Shown in pieces: positions 30,419 to 39,398 of a stretch of 64,000 bases of DNA. The position numbers were made by a program, and so were the translations under genes. Origin of the DNA: Paraprevotella sp. (GTDB lineage: Bacteria; Bacteroidota; Bacteroidia; Bacteroidales; Bacteroidaceae); assembly GCA_017937925.1 (NCBI GenBank), contig JAGBCQ010000012.1:275939-339938 (forward strand), given 5' to 3'. The stretch's first letter is position 1. Each line of letters opens with the position of its first letter. The notes under the pieces are model-generated. The model worked only from the letters and a program-made list of their open reading frames with translations, did no database searches and was not told where the DNA came from.

Positions 30419-31651
30419 ATGAAAGAAAAGATAAACACAATAAAAATAGGTACAGATTATGAAAATCGTGTATTTAAACTTTTCTCTTCGTTTTTGCAAA
30501 AAGATGAACTTTCTTTTGTATCCCAAAAGTATTCAAGGATATTTCAGCATAAAAGCTATAAATGCGTAGGACTTGACAGAACCATTGATTTCGATATTAC
30601 AATAGAAACATACAATCCTTATTCTAAAGAAAATGAATGGAGTTCTCTTGTTATAGTTGAATGTAAATGCCTAACACATAACGTTGATATTTCAGATTTG
30701 GACGAATTTGAAACTAAAATGAACAAGGTCTCAAGTTCAGGAATAAAGGGTATAATGGTCACGACAAGAGGTTTCACGAAAAAAAGCATCGAACAAGCTC
30801 AGAAAGCTCATATTGCTTTAATGGTCCTCTCTGAAGAGCAATATAATTGGATTGTAACTCGTGACATCAATAAACCTGAGCATCAAATGCAAGTATTGCT
30901 TGGAAACGAGCAATCCGGATTAGTGCCTACAGCATATAGTAATGGATTATTTGTGCCATTGTATGAATGTCTTGACAATATGGGTATATCTATAACGGAA
31001 CAAAATATTGTCAACATTCCATGGCTGGATAAAAAACACATTAAAGAAAAAGCTAATGAATTATATCAGAGATGTGGCATTTCATCTAATGATATTGCAG
31101 GAGAAGTTCTTGCGCAACAGTATCCAGAGTTTAGTATTGAATTTGCTGATTTCCCCCAAGGGGTTTTAGGCTCTATAGCATATTCCAAGAAGGTTATCAA
31201 TATATCGAATGAAATACAAACTGATGTACATAGGAGAAACTTCACATTAGCTCATGAATTGGGACATTTATATCTCCATCAATCTTTCTTGGAATCATTT
31301 AATAGCGAATTACTTGACTATGATGAGAAAGGTGTTTTAAGTTTACCTGATGAGATTATCAAACGTATGGAGATACAAGCAAATTATTTTGCATCATATC
31401 TATTGATTCCTCAAGAAATATTTAAAAATGAAGTCGTTCGGTTATTCAATATTTATTCTATATCTAAAGGAAGGTTATATTTAGATTCCCAACCTTGTAA
31501 TAAATGTGCTGTTTTGGCAATACTTGGAACATTATCTACTAAATTTAATGTATCGAAAGAAGCGATAAAAATACGTTTGAAAAATGAAGGATTATTAATC
31601 ATTGATGATAGAGAACCTCAAAGAATTAATCAAATTATTACAAACTATTGA
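30419..31651 (+). CDS. Fusion of Mrr-like nuclease domain and ImmA/IrrE metallopeptidase domain
   Basis: The 410-aa protein has two recognisable parts. Residues about 1-145 show a PD-(D/E)xK pattern (TIDFDITIE, then VIVECKC with Glu81 and Lys83). They end with MVTTRGFTKKSIEQAQKAHI, the usual tail of Mrr-type restriction domains. Residues about 215-350 are an ImmA/IrrE (DUF955) zinc peptidase with LAHELGHLYLHQS (HExxH at about 279-283) and the downstream IQANYFASYLLIP helix carrying the third ligand region. ImmA-like proteases cleave repressors after DNA damage or phage signals, so a protease-gated nuclease is one reading. It begins 30 bp after hsdR and may be co-transcribed. Confidence 0.82.
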   Translation: MKEKINTIKIGTDYENRVFKLFSSFLQKDELSFVSQKYSRIFQHKSYKCVGLDRTIDFDITIETYNPYSKENEWSSLVIVECKCLTHNVDISDLDEFETKMNKVSSSGIKGIMVTTRGFTKKSIEQAQKAHIALMVLSEEQYNWIVTRDINKPEHQMQVLLGNEQSGLVPTAYSNGLFVPLYECLDNMGISITEQNIVNIPWLDKKHIKEKANELYQRCGISSNDIAGEVLAQQYPEFSIEFADFPQGVLGSIAYSKKVINISNEIQTDVHRRNFTLAHELGHLYLHQSFLESFNSELLDYDEKGVLSLPDEIIKRMEIQANYFASYLLIPQEIFKNEVVRLFNIYSISKGRLYLDSQPCNKCAVLAILGTLSTKFNVSKEAIKIRLKNEGLLIIDDREPQRINQIITNY

Positions 31652-31682
31652 AAAGACTTTTAATAAAATCCCCTCCATAAAT

Positions 31683-31775
31683 ATGACCAAGAAACAAGCG
31701 ATACAATTATTTGAAGGACGTAAGGTGCGTATTGTTTGGGATGATGAACCTAGAAGAGGGCTAATCAAACCATGA
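31683..31775 (+). pseudogene. Truncated Bro-N/antirepressor-type gene remnant (30 codons)
   Basis: The short frame MTKKQAIQLFEGRKVRIVWD, then DE, matches the start of Bacteroidales Bro-N domain proteins, which normally continue as a ~250-aa protein. Here the similarity stops after 22 residues and a stop codon follows at 31773-31775, 33 bp before the RhuM gene. It appears to be the 5' stump of a gene whose remainder was lost when the RhuM gene or neighbouring DNA was joined here. The family match is from memory of the conserved N terminus. Confidence 0.55.
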
Positions 31776-31808
31776 CAAATCACCACCTGTTGATAATGAA
31801 AAGAACTT

Positions 31809-32834
31809 ATGGCAAATCGTAAAGAAATAAGAAATAGTACAGCAGAGTTTCTAATCTTTCAAATTGAAGGGAAGGAACAAGGTGTTGAAGTCTATTATAA
31901 AGATAAGACAGTTTGGTGTACCCAGAAAGCTATGGGTATGCTGTTTGATTGCTCTACAGATAACATCGGACTTCATCTAAAGAATATCTTTGCTTCTGGG
32001 GAACTTGAGAAGGATTCAGTTACCGAGAAAATCTCGGCAACTGCTTCCGATGGCAAGAAATATATGACGCAGTTCTATAATCTCGATGCGGTTATTAGTG
32101 TAGGTTATCGTGTAAACAGTATCCGTGCAACTCAATTCCGTCAATGGGCAACGAGCGTATTGCGAGAGTTCGCTATACGTGGATATGTTTTGGATAAGAA
32201 GAGAATGGAGAACGGTTCGTTCCTTGGCGAAGATTATTTTGAGCATCTGTTAGCTGAGATACGGGAGATACGTCTCTCTGAACGACGGTTCTACCAGAAA
32301 CTGACAGATATCTATGCCACTGCCGTTGACTACAATCGGGATGCACCGACCACACGATTATTCTTCAAGATGATGCAAAACAAGATGCATTATGCTGTTC
32401 ACGGACGTACAGCCGCAGAACTGATTGTAGAACGAGCTGATGCAGAGCAGGAACACATGGGGTTGACTTCGTGGGAGAATGCTCCAGATGGTAAAATCGT
32501 AAAGACAGACGTGGCAGTTGCCAAAAACTATCTTAAAGAGGTTGAACTGGCAGATATGGGACAGTTGGTGAATGGTGTGCTTGAATTGGCCGAAAGAATG
32601 GCAAAACGTCATATTCCAATGACAATGGAGGATTGGGCCAAACAGATTGACACCATTTTGGCTGCTGGTGGTAACGTAGTTCTGCAAACGACAGGAGAAG
32701 TAACTGCCGAACAAGCGAAAGAACATGCTGAAACGGAGTTTGAAAAGTATCGAATCATACAAGATCGCCTATTCCAAAGTGACTTCGATAGGTTTATGGA
32801 TGCTCTTCCTTTTGAAGAAGAGCCCAAAGAATAA
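31809..32834 (+). CDS. RhuM family protein
   Basis: The 341-aa sequence fits the RhuM/virulence family: VEVYYKDKTVWCTQKAMGML (wHTH-like start), DNIGLHLKNIFASGEL, FYNLDAVISVGYRVNSIRAT, FRQWATSVLREFAIRGYVLD, and a C-terminal helical region with FFKMMQNKMHYAVHGRTAAE. RhuM-like proteins are common companions of type I restriction loci and mobile elements; their biochemical role is not settled. It ends 37 bp before a strong hairpin terminator and is the last gene before the left attachment repeat of the mobile element. Confidence 0.88.
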   Translation: MANRKEIRNSTAEFLIFQIEGKEQGVEVYYKDKTVWCTQKAMGMLFDCSTDNIGLHLKNIFASGELEKDSVTEKISATASDGKKYMTQFYNLDAVISVGYRVNSIRATQFRQWATSVLREFAIRGYVLDKKRMENGSFLGEDYFEHLLAEIREIRLSERRFYQKLTDIYATAVDYNRDAPTTRLFFKMMQNKMHYAVHGRTAAELIVERADAEQEHMGLTSWENAPDGKIVKTDVAVAKNYLKEVELADMGQLVNGVLELAERMAKRHIPMTMEDWAKQIDTILAAGGNVVLQTTGEVTAEQAKEHAETEFEKYRIIQDRLFQSDFDRFMDALPFEEEPKE

Positions 32835-32871
32835 ATTTCAACATACGAGCATAATTGAAGAAAAATTGCAT

Positions 32872-32910
32872 AAAAACAGCGTGTAACTATTTTGGTCACA
32901 CGCTGTTTTT
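32872..32910. terminator. Strong bidirectional terminator at the left edge of the mobile element
   Basis: AAAAACAGCGTGT and ACACGCTGTTTTT form a perfect 13-bp stem around a 13-nt loop, usable in both directions. It ends RhuM on the + strand. On the minus strand it lies 21 bp past the 15-bp repeat that matches the end of dnaK, so it may have been the original dnaK terminator before the element inserted. Confidence 0.9.
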
Positions 32911-32931
32911 ATATTTATTCAAATCCTTGAA

Positions 32932-32946
32932 TTACTTCACTTCCTC
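32932..32946. repeat. Left attachment-site core (copy of the dnaK 3' end)
   Basis: TTACTTCACTTCCTC is identical to the last 15 bp of the dnaK coding strand complement at 54762-54776 (codons EEVK-stop). A 15-bp identity to a gene end next to an integrase is unlikely by chance and is the expected footprint of site-specific integration. Confidence 0.75.
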
Positions 32947-33051
32947 AAATCTAAATACCACTATGCATCAGCTATTTACGAATACGCGTAAACGATAAGA
33001 GGATGTAAAAGAGGCTGTTAAGCCTAACAAATATAGAAATCCACAACTTAG
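32947..33051. other. Non-coding left arm of the element
   Basis: This 105-bp stretch between the left core and the first 69-bp repeat has no gene. It contains the inverted repeat TTTACG/CGTAAA (32975-32992, 6-bp arms), which may be an integrase arm-binding site. That role is a guess from position. Confidence 0.35.
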
Positions 33052-33120
33052 TTATTTGTGTTTCTTGCCAAGCACCTTTTCTTCCAACTCTGGCAGATGC
33101 TCTAAGATATTCTCGTCTAT
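33052..33120 (-). repeat. 69-bp direct repeat, orphan copy of the two-TM gene 3' end
   Basis: The minus strand reads IDENILEHLPELEEKVLGKK, then HK and stop, without a start. It is identical to 38446-38514 except for three bases. It sits exactly at the end of the PD-(D/E)xK gene, so the SIR2 cassette (33121-38445) is precisely flanked by the two copies. Confidence 0.92.
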
Positions 33121-33121
33121 A

Positions 33122-34879
33122 TCAATTAACACTAGTGATTTTCTTTTTAAGTCCTAATGCGTTTAATGATTCATTAAACATTTTCTGTCTCTCTAATTTC
33201 GATATTTTATAGTGTTCCATCATAAATGTATCAAAATCTGCAAAAGGATTAAAAGACCAATGGATTCCATCTTTCTCATATTTGGCCGCTTTACTATAAT
33301 AATTATCAAATATGGTATGGAAACCAAATCTAGCAAAGGCTTGTCTATACCATATTAGTGTGTTTATGGACATTACAACAAGCGGATGACACATTTGATT
33401 TGGTAGCTCTTTATCAATTAAATCCTTATACCAAGAGTTGATGATACCTGATATACCAGGAATGACAAGATGAGTATCTTCCAATACTAGCACTGGGTAA
33501 TACGCCACTTCGTCTGGTATGTTTTTATCAAGCTCAAAAACATCATCGTCTATAAGTTTCATTTGATTAACAAGCTGCTTTACTCCCAAATCTTCAGGTT
33601 TCTTTTTCTCCTTACGCGATTTATCAGTGTTCTTGGTTGACTGATAGAGTTTTTGTTTCAACAAATCCTGCAGTTCTATAATGTCAGATTTATCTTTTAC
33701 CTCACCTTTAATTCTGATTGCTTTACACTCAAAGAGTATTATGTTATAATCTTCTCTAACATAGAAATCTGGTTGCTCGTCAATCTCTGTAGGGGCATTC
33801 AATTCTTCTACATCGTATTTAGTAGGCAAAAAGAACGACGTATGCTTTGAAAGAGCAGCAAGAGCTGCAGGTTGAAACAATCGTCGCTCAACAAATTCTT
33901 TATTATAAAATGCAAAAGCATTCTTGAATCCATCCTTTATATCAAAGAATAGACTGCTGTATAGTCTCTCTAGTAACAAGTGAAGACTATAAATCAGATA
34001 TTTACCACTATCAATTTTCACCAGAGGGTGTGAACGGAAAGTTCTATAATCTACATTATTATCTCTTGATTCCGCATCTTCTGCATCATACGGTATAGTA
34101 GCCGTTATGTCTATACAGAGATTATCCAGCACAGACTTACTTATAAGATGATCTTCATCTTGCAACTGATTATAGTCAAAGATAGGACATGCTTTTACAC
34201 CACTCTTTAAATATCCCATTGATAGCGACACTAATGACATCCAAGTTTTGGAATACTCATCAATTGAATTAATCCCCATCTTTTGCATGAATACTTCATA
34301 TGCATTAGCACATTTAGGGTGATTCTCTAAGAAATCCACTAGTTTCTTATAGTGTGTAATCTGACGAACAAAAGAATCACTCTGATTTTGATTAATTATA
34401 TCATTCTGCACGTAGTAGTTGGCGAACAACAGTGTTGCTAAATCTAATTGACCAACATGGGAAAAAGCCATCAAATTTTCATTAAGCATCAGCACAGAAC
34501 GAAACAAATCATATTCAAAATCTTCTTTTTGTCCTTCATTCTTGTACTCTTGTACGGGAATAGAAAAGGCCACTCGCATCAACTCTAATGCTGTTTTCAC
34601 TGTACAATAGCATACTCTATCCTGCCCTGTTGTATTAAGATATTTAGATATTTTTTCATTTAGACCAGGAATGTGTTTCTTGCTTACCTCTGAGAAAAAA
34701 GTATTATTATCGTCTGGAATAAAGGCTGCATTGCTGTAATTATTGCATAGGACATGACAGCAACGAACAATATACTCACGGCTATATTTCTTCAGTATTG
34801 TTCGCACGTCCAAATCTTTTTCCTTTGGAAATAAGTCGTGGAATTCTAGTATTTTTTGTATTGTATATTCCATTTTCAT
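33122..34879 (-). CDS. PD-(D/E)xK-like partner of the SIR2 protein
   Basis: The 585-aa protein matches no family I recognise as a whole. The middle carries a plausible PD-(D/E)xK nuclease core: PDFYV (Asp371), then ILFECKA with Glu384 and Lys386, the spacing expected of this fold. The remainder is helical, with no signal peptide or membrane segments. The start ATG shares its A with the SIR2 stop (TAATG), so the two are translated together, and a second ATG two codons on is an alternative start. As an always-coupled second gene it may be the DNA- or RNA-cutting effector, or a regulator of the SIR2 NADase. Its last codons end one base before a 69-bp direct repeat. Confidence 0.7.
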   Translation of the reverse strand: MKMEYTIQKILEFHDLFPKEKDLDVRTILKKYSREYIVRCCHVLCNNYSNAAFIPDDNNTFFSEVSKKHIPGLNEKISKYLNTTGQDRVCYCTVKTALELMRVAFSIPVQEYKNEGQKEDFEYDLFRSVLMLNENLMAFSHVGQLDLATLLFANYYVQNDIINQNQSDSFVRQITHYKKLVDFLENHPKCANAYEVFMQKMGINSIDEYSKTWMSLVSLSMGYLKSGVKACPIFDYNQLQDEDHLISKSVLDNLCIDITATIPYDAEDAESRDNNVDYRTFRSHPLVKIDSGKYLIYSLHLLLERLYSSLFFDIKDGFKNAFAFYNKEFVERRLFQPAALAALSKHTSFFLPTKYDVEELNAPTEIDEQPDFYVREDYNIILFECKAIRIKGEVKDKSDIIELQDLLKQKLYQSTKNTDKSRKEKKKPEDLGVKQLVNQMKLIDDDVFELDKNIPDEVAYYPVLVLEDTHLVIPGISGIINSWYKDLIDKELPNQMCHPLVVMSINTLIWYRQAFARFGFHTIFDNYYSKAAKYEKDGIHWSFNPFADFDTFMMEHYKISKLERQKMFNESLNALGLKKKITSVN

Positions 34880-37800
34880 TATGAATTAGCGAGACGGACT
34901 CCTATTTCAAATCCGTTTCTGACATCATTCTTTATATGTCCTTTTTCCATATAAGTCTGCCAAGCACTTAAACCTGCCCAGTCGGGCCAAATTTTTGTCA
35001 TAATACCAGCTATTTGATTTGCATAATATCTTATATCGTCTTTAATTTCTTCTGATACCGAACATCGTTCTATTCTATATGGCAGGTTATTCACCCACTC
35101 TTCTAACTTGACATGTGCTTCTTTACTTATCCCCTTATTCAATAAGACATCTCTTATAATACGAAGATATGTATGAGTACTCTCATCAAAGACATAAGAC
35201 ACCTTACTTATTATGTCTTTAATTATGGTTTGATTAACTTTTGAACCTTGCTTGGTAGCCGTATAGATTAAAGCCTGACCAGCATCACGGACTAATGAAC
35301 TAGATTCTGAGAATATTGCTTTATTCACGTAACTTTTGATAGTAGTCTTGTTCCATATGCCCCAATAAACAAGGTGAGTCATAATTGTTAATACTGGATA
35401 TCCGTATTTACGGTATCGTTCAATTACGTTTTTAAAAGACAGCCAGATATCATTCTCTTTTGACGGAAGACCCTCTACTTGGCTATAATAGTTCAAATAG
35501 GAGAAAATCCTCTCTACATGAGAACGAAAGCCTCCAAAGAAACTGTCTGAATCATCCTTTTTGAATGCATCTTCATTTTCTGTAAGAATTTTTATTACTT
35601 TGTTCAAGAATAGCGAGTGTTGTTCCTCTGTAAAACGAGGGAAGCCTATTTGAAGACGGAATAATTTATTCGAGATTTTATCTATGAAGGCAGAAGAATT
35701 CTCATTTGTGAAGTCTGTAGCCAAAAACGAATCTAACTCAGAAGCCGCTATGGATTTCATCGTATTTTCCTCTGCAGGAAACTCATAAAAAGATTCTAAT
35801 TTATCATCAGATAAAGGCGGTATTGTTCTCCATACATTAATGCACGTATCTAAAACAGAAGAAGTTAAATCATCTTTCTTTGTCCGTTTTAAAATTCTGA
35901 GTCTTTTGTAAGCTGCTTGTCGCTCTTTAATTACATCAGACGATAAACCTGTCATGGCGATGTTACCAGCCTCTATAGAATAATCAATTTCATCTTTCAA
36001 CAAATTGGGCATTTTAAAATCTTCTTCTCTAACGCCTGATTGCAAAATTGGTTGTTCCAAAGCTTTTTTCTGGCAGCGTTTCAACGATTCTCCAGACAAA
36101 TTGTCGTATAAAGTTTGGACTTGTTTTCCATCATACTTTCGTGAATGTTGACGATATACGATACAAAGCGCATTAAATACACGTTCCATTCTTTCCTGCG
36201 TAAGCAAAACTGAAAGTTTTACCAGTATGGGCAACAGACAAGTCAAAACTCGTTTCTGTAGGATTCTTCCTGCATACTGGTCAAGACCTATTTCGCAAGA
36301 TGCAATCGACTTGTCAAAAAACGCACAAGCATCTTCTCGCCTAATATGTAATAATGTTTCACGGTTTAATGCATTTATAGTTTTTGTCTCACAACATCTA
36401 ACGATCCATTGTAATGCATACTTCGGATAATAACGCATTAATCGCTCTATCATAAAAGTCTTAGTCTCAACTTCCGAAGAAAAACCTACAGGCATACCAA
36501 ATGGGAATCCTAACTTTTCATATAGTCGGAAATAACGAATCGCCCCATAATAATCTCCTCTAAATCCACTTCCGCCAAAATTCCATTGTTGACCAGTGTC
36601 TAATAGATTGAAGCCATGTGTTATTTGGTGATGCGATGGTTTGTTTTCTTCTTTAACAATCATGTCGCGACAAGTTCTCGCAATCTCAGCAAAGTCGAAA
36701 TCTGGGTTAGATTTATCCATGGAATACATATAATCCATCCTCCATAGGAAGAGTTCTATGGCAGAGCGAACAGAAGACAACTGTGCGGAGTACTTTGATG
36801 TTAGAATATTCCTTTTCACTGACTTCAATAAGTCACGAAGCATTACTTGGGATTCTCGCAACTGCCCCATCTCTATCAGCATCCCGGCTTTCCACAAGTG
36901 GCCTTGATAATCAAATGAGCGGAGGTTCCAGTCATCAACAACTTGTTGAACGTTGGAATAATTCAATGTCGAGATGGCATATAGACATTTTATATAATTC
37001 AACTGCCGTTTATGCTCGTAAGTGAGTTGAGAAATGTGAGTCTCAATGTTTTCTAACAGATGAACATAATCATCATCTGCACCTTTGAAACGATAGGTGT
37101 TGAGAAGAGAAAGCTTTAATCCCAATAGCTTCTGATATGTAGCATTGTCCAAACCATTTGCATCTTCTGAAGGCAATTGTTTTAAAGCTTGTAGATACCA
37201 TTCAATATCAGGAGATGCCAATGCAGTTTCAATACGCCAATTTACTTCGAACAAGAAATTCACTTGCTTTATAACATCATTAGCACACTTCGCATATATG
37301 TTGGTCCAGAAAGGTATATATTCCTTCGTGTCGGAAAATTCACGCATATGAGATGCTGGCAATACAATCCATCCTGGATACGATTCGCGTATCATCCTCA
37401 TTTCTTTTATAAGAGCATCGACGTCGTAATTTTCTCCGATGTGTATTGATGTATGGGCATTTTTTAACTCTCCCGACCAATCCGTTTTATATTCCTTGCC
37501 TATATACATCAAGAAAAAATCCAACGCTTCCGAGAAACCACTAACTTTTTTTATGTCTGCAAGGTTGATGACATCGATTCCAAGGTCGTGCGATAGATGA
37601 ATATTAGAATCGTGCATTTGGTTGTTATACGTGATCTGATACACAGGAGAGGCCTGTTCTCCCATAACATCACGCAACCAGCCTATCCAACTGAGAAAAT
37701 TTGGATCATCACCAGAGAACCCAATAAGGCAAAGAACATTTTCTATTAGAGACTGTCGCACTGTATTTACGAATTCTGGAAATCGTTGTGGATAAGTGCG

Positions 37801-38355
37801 ATAGTCTTCTTCGGTTATAATAAATGGACGTATATCGGGAAAACTGCCATGCAACTTAATCAACCTTGGATGAGGAGTGTACAATAATGTTTCCTTATTT
37901 GTTACCTTGTAGTAATACCTATCAGCTTCTATAAAAGCCTTTTCTAACAGTGTGTCATAATTTGTAGTAAAAACATCAGACCATGGCAATTTCATTAGTT
38001 CGATATGCAAGCGTCCCGGATATACACGCTCATCAGGCAGAGAATTTTGAATCAAAGATTCTAGCTCCCCTCTTCCTTTGGATGCCTCTACTTGAGATGC
38101 CAACCTAAGAACATTCTTGTATCTTACATTCTTATCGTCTGGCTTTTCTCCATATAGAGTCTCATAGAAGTCATCTGCAAGCTCGAACCAATCTTTCATA
38201 TGAGTGGCATCATCCATTTCGGCATTCTTGCTAAAGCCTGCACCAACTAAACAAGAAGCTTTTCCCTCATGTAAGTTCATACGTATAGCATTCAACTTCA
38301 TTTTAAGGGAAGGATTCAGCTCTTTATATAATTCATTGTATCTATTTTGTTTCAT
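34879..38355 (-). CDS. SIR2-domain defence protein with large helical C-terminal region
   Basis: The 1158-aa protein starts with a SIR2_2-type domain. The NAD loop is VGAGFS (37-42), the core is WSDVFTTNYDTLLEKA (Asn132, Asp134), the catalytic histidine is in KLHGS (His169), and GFSGDDPNFLSWIGWLRD is at about 212-230. About 850 residues of helical, repeat-like sequence follow with no recognised domain. Bacterial SIR2 proteins of this layout (for example DSR-type and Thoeris ThsA) deplete NAD+ on phage infection, and the long C terminus usually senses the phage; this mechanism is inferred here. It is the first gene of a two-gene cassette with a 90-bp upstream region that holds its promoter. 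Confidence 0.88.
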   Translation of the reverse strand: MKQNRYNELYKELNPSLKMKLNAIRMNLHEGKASCLVGAGFSKNAEMDDATHMKDWFELADDFYETLYGEKPDDKNVRYKNVLRLASQVEASKGRGELESLIQNSLPDERVYPGRLHIELMKLPWSDVFTTNYDTLLEKAFIEADRYYYKVTNKETLLYTPHPRLIKLHGSFPDIRPFIITEEDYRTYPQRFPEFVNTVRQSLIENVLCLIGFSGDDPNFLSWIGWLRDVMGEQASPVYQITYNNQMHDSNIHLSHDLGIDVINLADIKKVSGFSEALDFFLMYIGKEYKTDWSGELKNAHTSIHIGENYDVDALIKEMRMIRESYPGWIVLPASHMREFSDTKEYIPFWTNIYAKCANDVIKQVNFLFEVNWRIETALASPDIEWYLQALKQLPSEDANGLDNATYQKLLGLKLSLLNTYRFKGADDDYVHLLENIETHISQLTYEHKRQLNYIKCLYAISTLNYSNVQQVVDDWNLRSFDYQGHLWKAGMLIEMGQLRESQVMLRDLLKSVKRNILTSKYSAQLSSVRSAIELFLWRMDYMYSMDKSNPDFDFAEIARTCRDMIVKEENKPSHHQITHGFNLLDTGQQWNFGGSGFRGDYYGAIRYFRLYEKLGFPFGMPVGFSSEVETKTFMIERLMRYYPKYALQWIVRCCETKTINALNRETLLHIRREDACAFFDKSIASCEIGLDQYAGRILQKRVLTCLLPILVKLSVLLTQERMERVFNALCIVYRQHSRKYDGKQVQTLYDNLSGESLKRCQKKALEQPILQSGVREEDFKMPNLLKDEIDYSIEAGNIAMTGLSSDVIKERQAAYKRLRILKRTKKDDLTSSVLDTCINVWRTIPPLSDDKLESFYEFPAEENTMKSIAASELDSFLATDFTNENSSAFIDKISNKLFRLQIGFPRFTEEQHSLFLNKVIKILTENEDAFKKDDSDSFFGGFRSHVERIFSYLNYYSQVEGLPSKENDIWLSFKNVIERYRKYGYPVLTIMTHLVYWGIWNKTTIKSYVNKAIFSESSSLVRDAGQALIYTATKQGSKVNQTIIKDIISKVSYVFDESTHTYLRIIRDVLLNKGISKEAHVKLEEWVNNLPYRIERCSVSEEIKDDIRYYANQIAGIMTKIWPDWAGLSAWQTYMEKGHIKNDVRNGFEIGVRLANS

Positions 38356-38445
38356 GTTCGTCCTGTTTCTACTATACCGACTAGTATTAGCTGTACAAGT
38401 TTTATCGAGAGTGAAAATAATATCAATGTTATTTGCAGATTGCTT

Positions 38446-38514
38446 TTATTTATGTTTCTTGCCAAGCACCTTTTCCTCTAACTCTGGCAGATGCTCTAAG
38501 ATATTCTCGTCTAT
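38446..38514 (-). repeat. 69-bp direct repeat, copy within the two-TM gene
   Basis: This is the intact copy: the last 22 codons and stop of the two-TM gene, with 66 of 69 bases shared with 33052-33120. The SIR2 cassette begins immediately beyond its end. Confidence 0.92.
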
Positions 38515-39396
38515 CTTAATTGAGTATGTACCTGTTGTGTTATGGAGTGTCTTTTGTATCGTGCCCTTTTCGGTATTCTTGAACCAAGAATGGAACAGAT
38601 TGACTACAAACATAGCCAGCACCTCGGAGTCGATGTTATATTGATGGCCGATGTTCCAAGCAAAGTTCTTTAGGTCGGTCTGCTTCAGTTTCTTCTTTTC
38701 AATCTTCACCGATACGCAATTCACAATGCCATTGTATTGAACAAGCAGTTTAACGGCCTCCTCAATCTGGAAAAGCTCTTCATCACTGAATCCGTGAGGA
38801 AGAAATACAAGACGAGTATATCTAAGGATCTTGTCAAGTTTATCCTTCTCTTGCTTTTCTTTCGCTTCTGCCATTTGGGTGCGGTCAATGTGCAGTTGTT
38901 GAATGAACTGAGCCAAATCTCGCTGTGCGTTTTTCAGCGTCTCTTCGAGTTCTGACATAATCTGTGGCTTCAAATCATTTACCTTTTCCGATGTCTGAGG
39001 CTCTTGTTGTACTGGCTGTGGAACCACATCACATGGTGGTGTTTCTACCGCAGGCTTTGTTTCCAGCTTGTTCTGAATATCCTCCAGATGCTTTATGATG
39101 CAAGCATCCATGTTCTCTTGGTCTGCTCGATTGTTCAACTCCTTTCTGTTGCTCTTGAAGTAAGCATATAGACATTGTTTGATGCCATGAAGCAACAATA
39201 CGAATACAGCATATCCACCTATAAATATAGGTATAGTGACAAGAAAGCAAAGTAGCTCCTTGTCCTCACCTATCAGTTGTTGAGCAATTTTGTAAGCGCC
39301 AACTATGTAGGTAATAATAATAAGCCCTAAGAGTGACGTTCCAATATAGCGATGCACTCCTTTTGCAGATGGAACGGGAAAGATGTCTATCTCCAT
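38446..39396 (-). CDS. Two-TM, coiled-coil protein paired with an XRE regulator
   Basis: The start is taken at ATG 39394-39396 (MEIDIFPVPSAKGVHRY), 2 bp after the XRE stop; an in-frame upstream start would overlap that gene. The 316-aa protein has two membrane helices (TSLLGLIIITYIVGAY and LLCFLVTIPIFIGGYAVFVL). A charged coiled coil follows (SELEETLKNAQRDLAQFIQQ), then a C-terminal soluble domain (FAWNIGHQYNIDSEVLAMFV). I do not recognise the family. Its last 22 codons are duplicated at 33052-33120 on the other side of the SIR2 cassette, which implies that the cassette was inserted at this gene's 3' end while its reading frame was preserved. Confidence 0.75.
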   Translation of the reverse strand: MEIDIFPVPSAKGVHRYIGTSLLGLIIITYIVGAYKIAQQLIGEDKELLCFLVTIPIFIGGYAVFVLLLHGIKQCLYAYFKSNRKELNNRADQENMDACIIKHLEDIQNKLETKPAVETPPCDVVPQPVQQEPQTSEKVNDLKPQIMSELEETLKNAQRDLAQFIQQLHIDRTQMAEAKEKQEKDKLDKILRYTRLVFLPHGFSDEELFQIEEAVKLLVQYNGIVNCVSVKIEKKKLKQTDLKNFAWNIGHQYNIDSEVLAMFVVNLFHSWFKNTEKGTIQKTLHNTTGTYSIKIDENILEHLPELEEKVLGKKHK

Positions 39397-39398
39397 AA

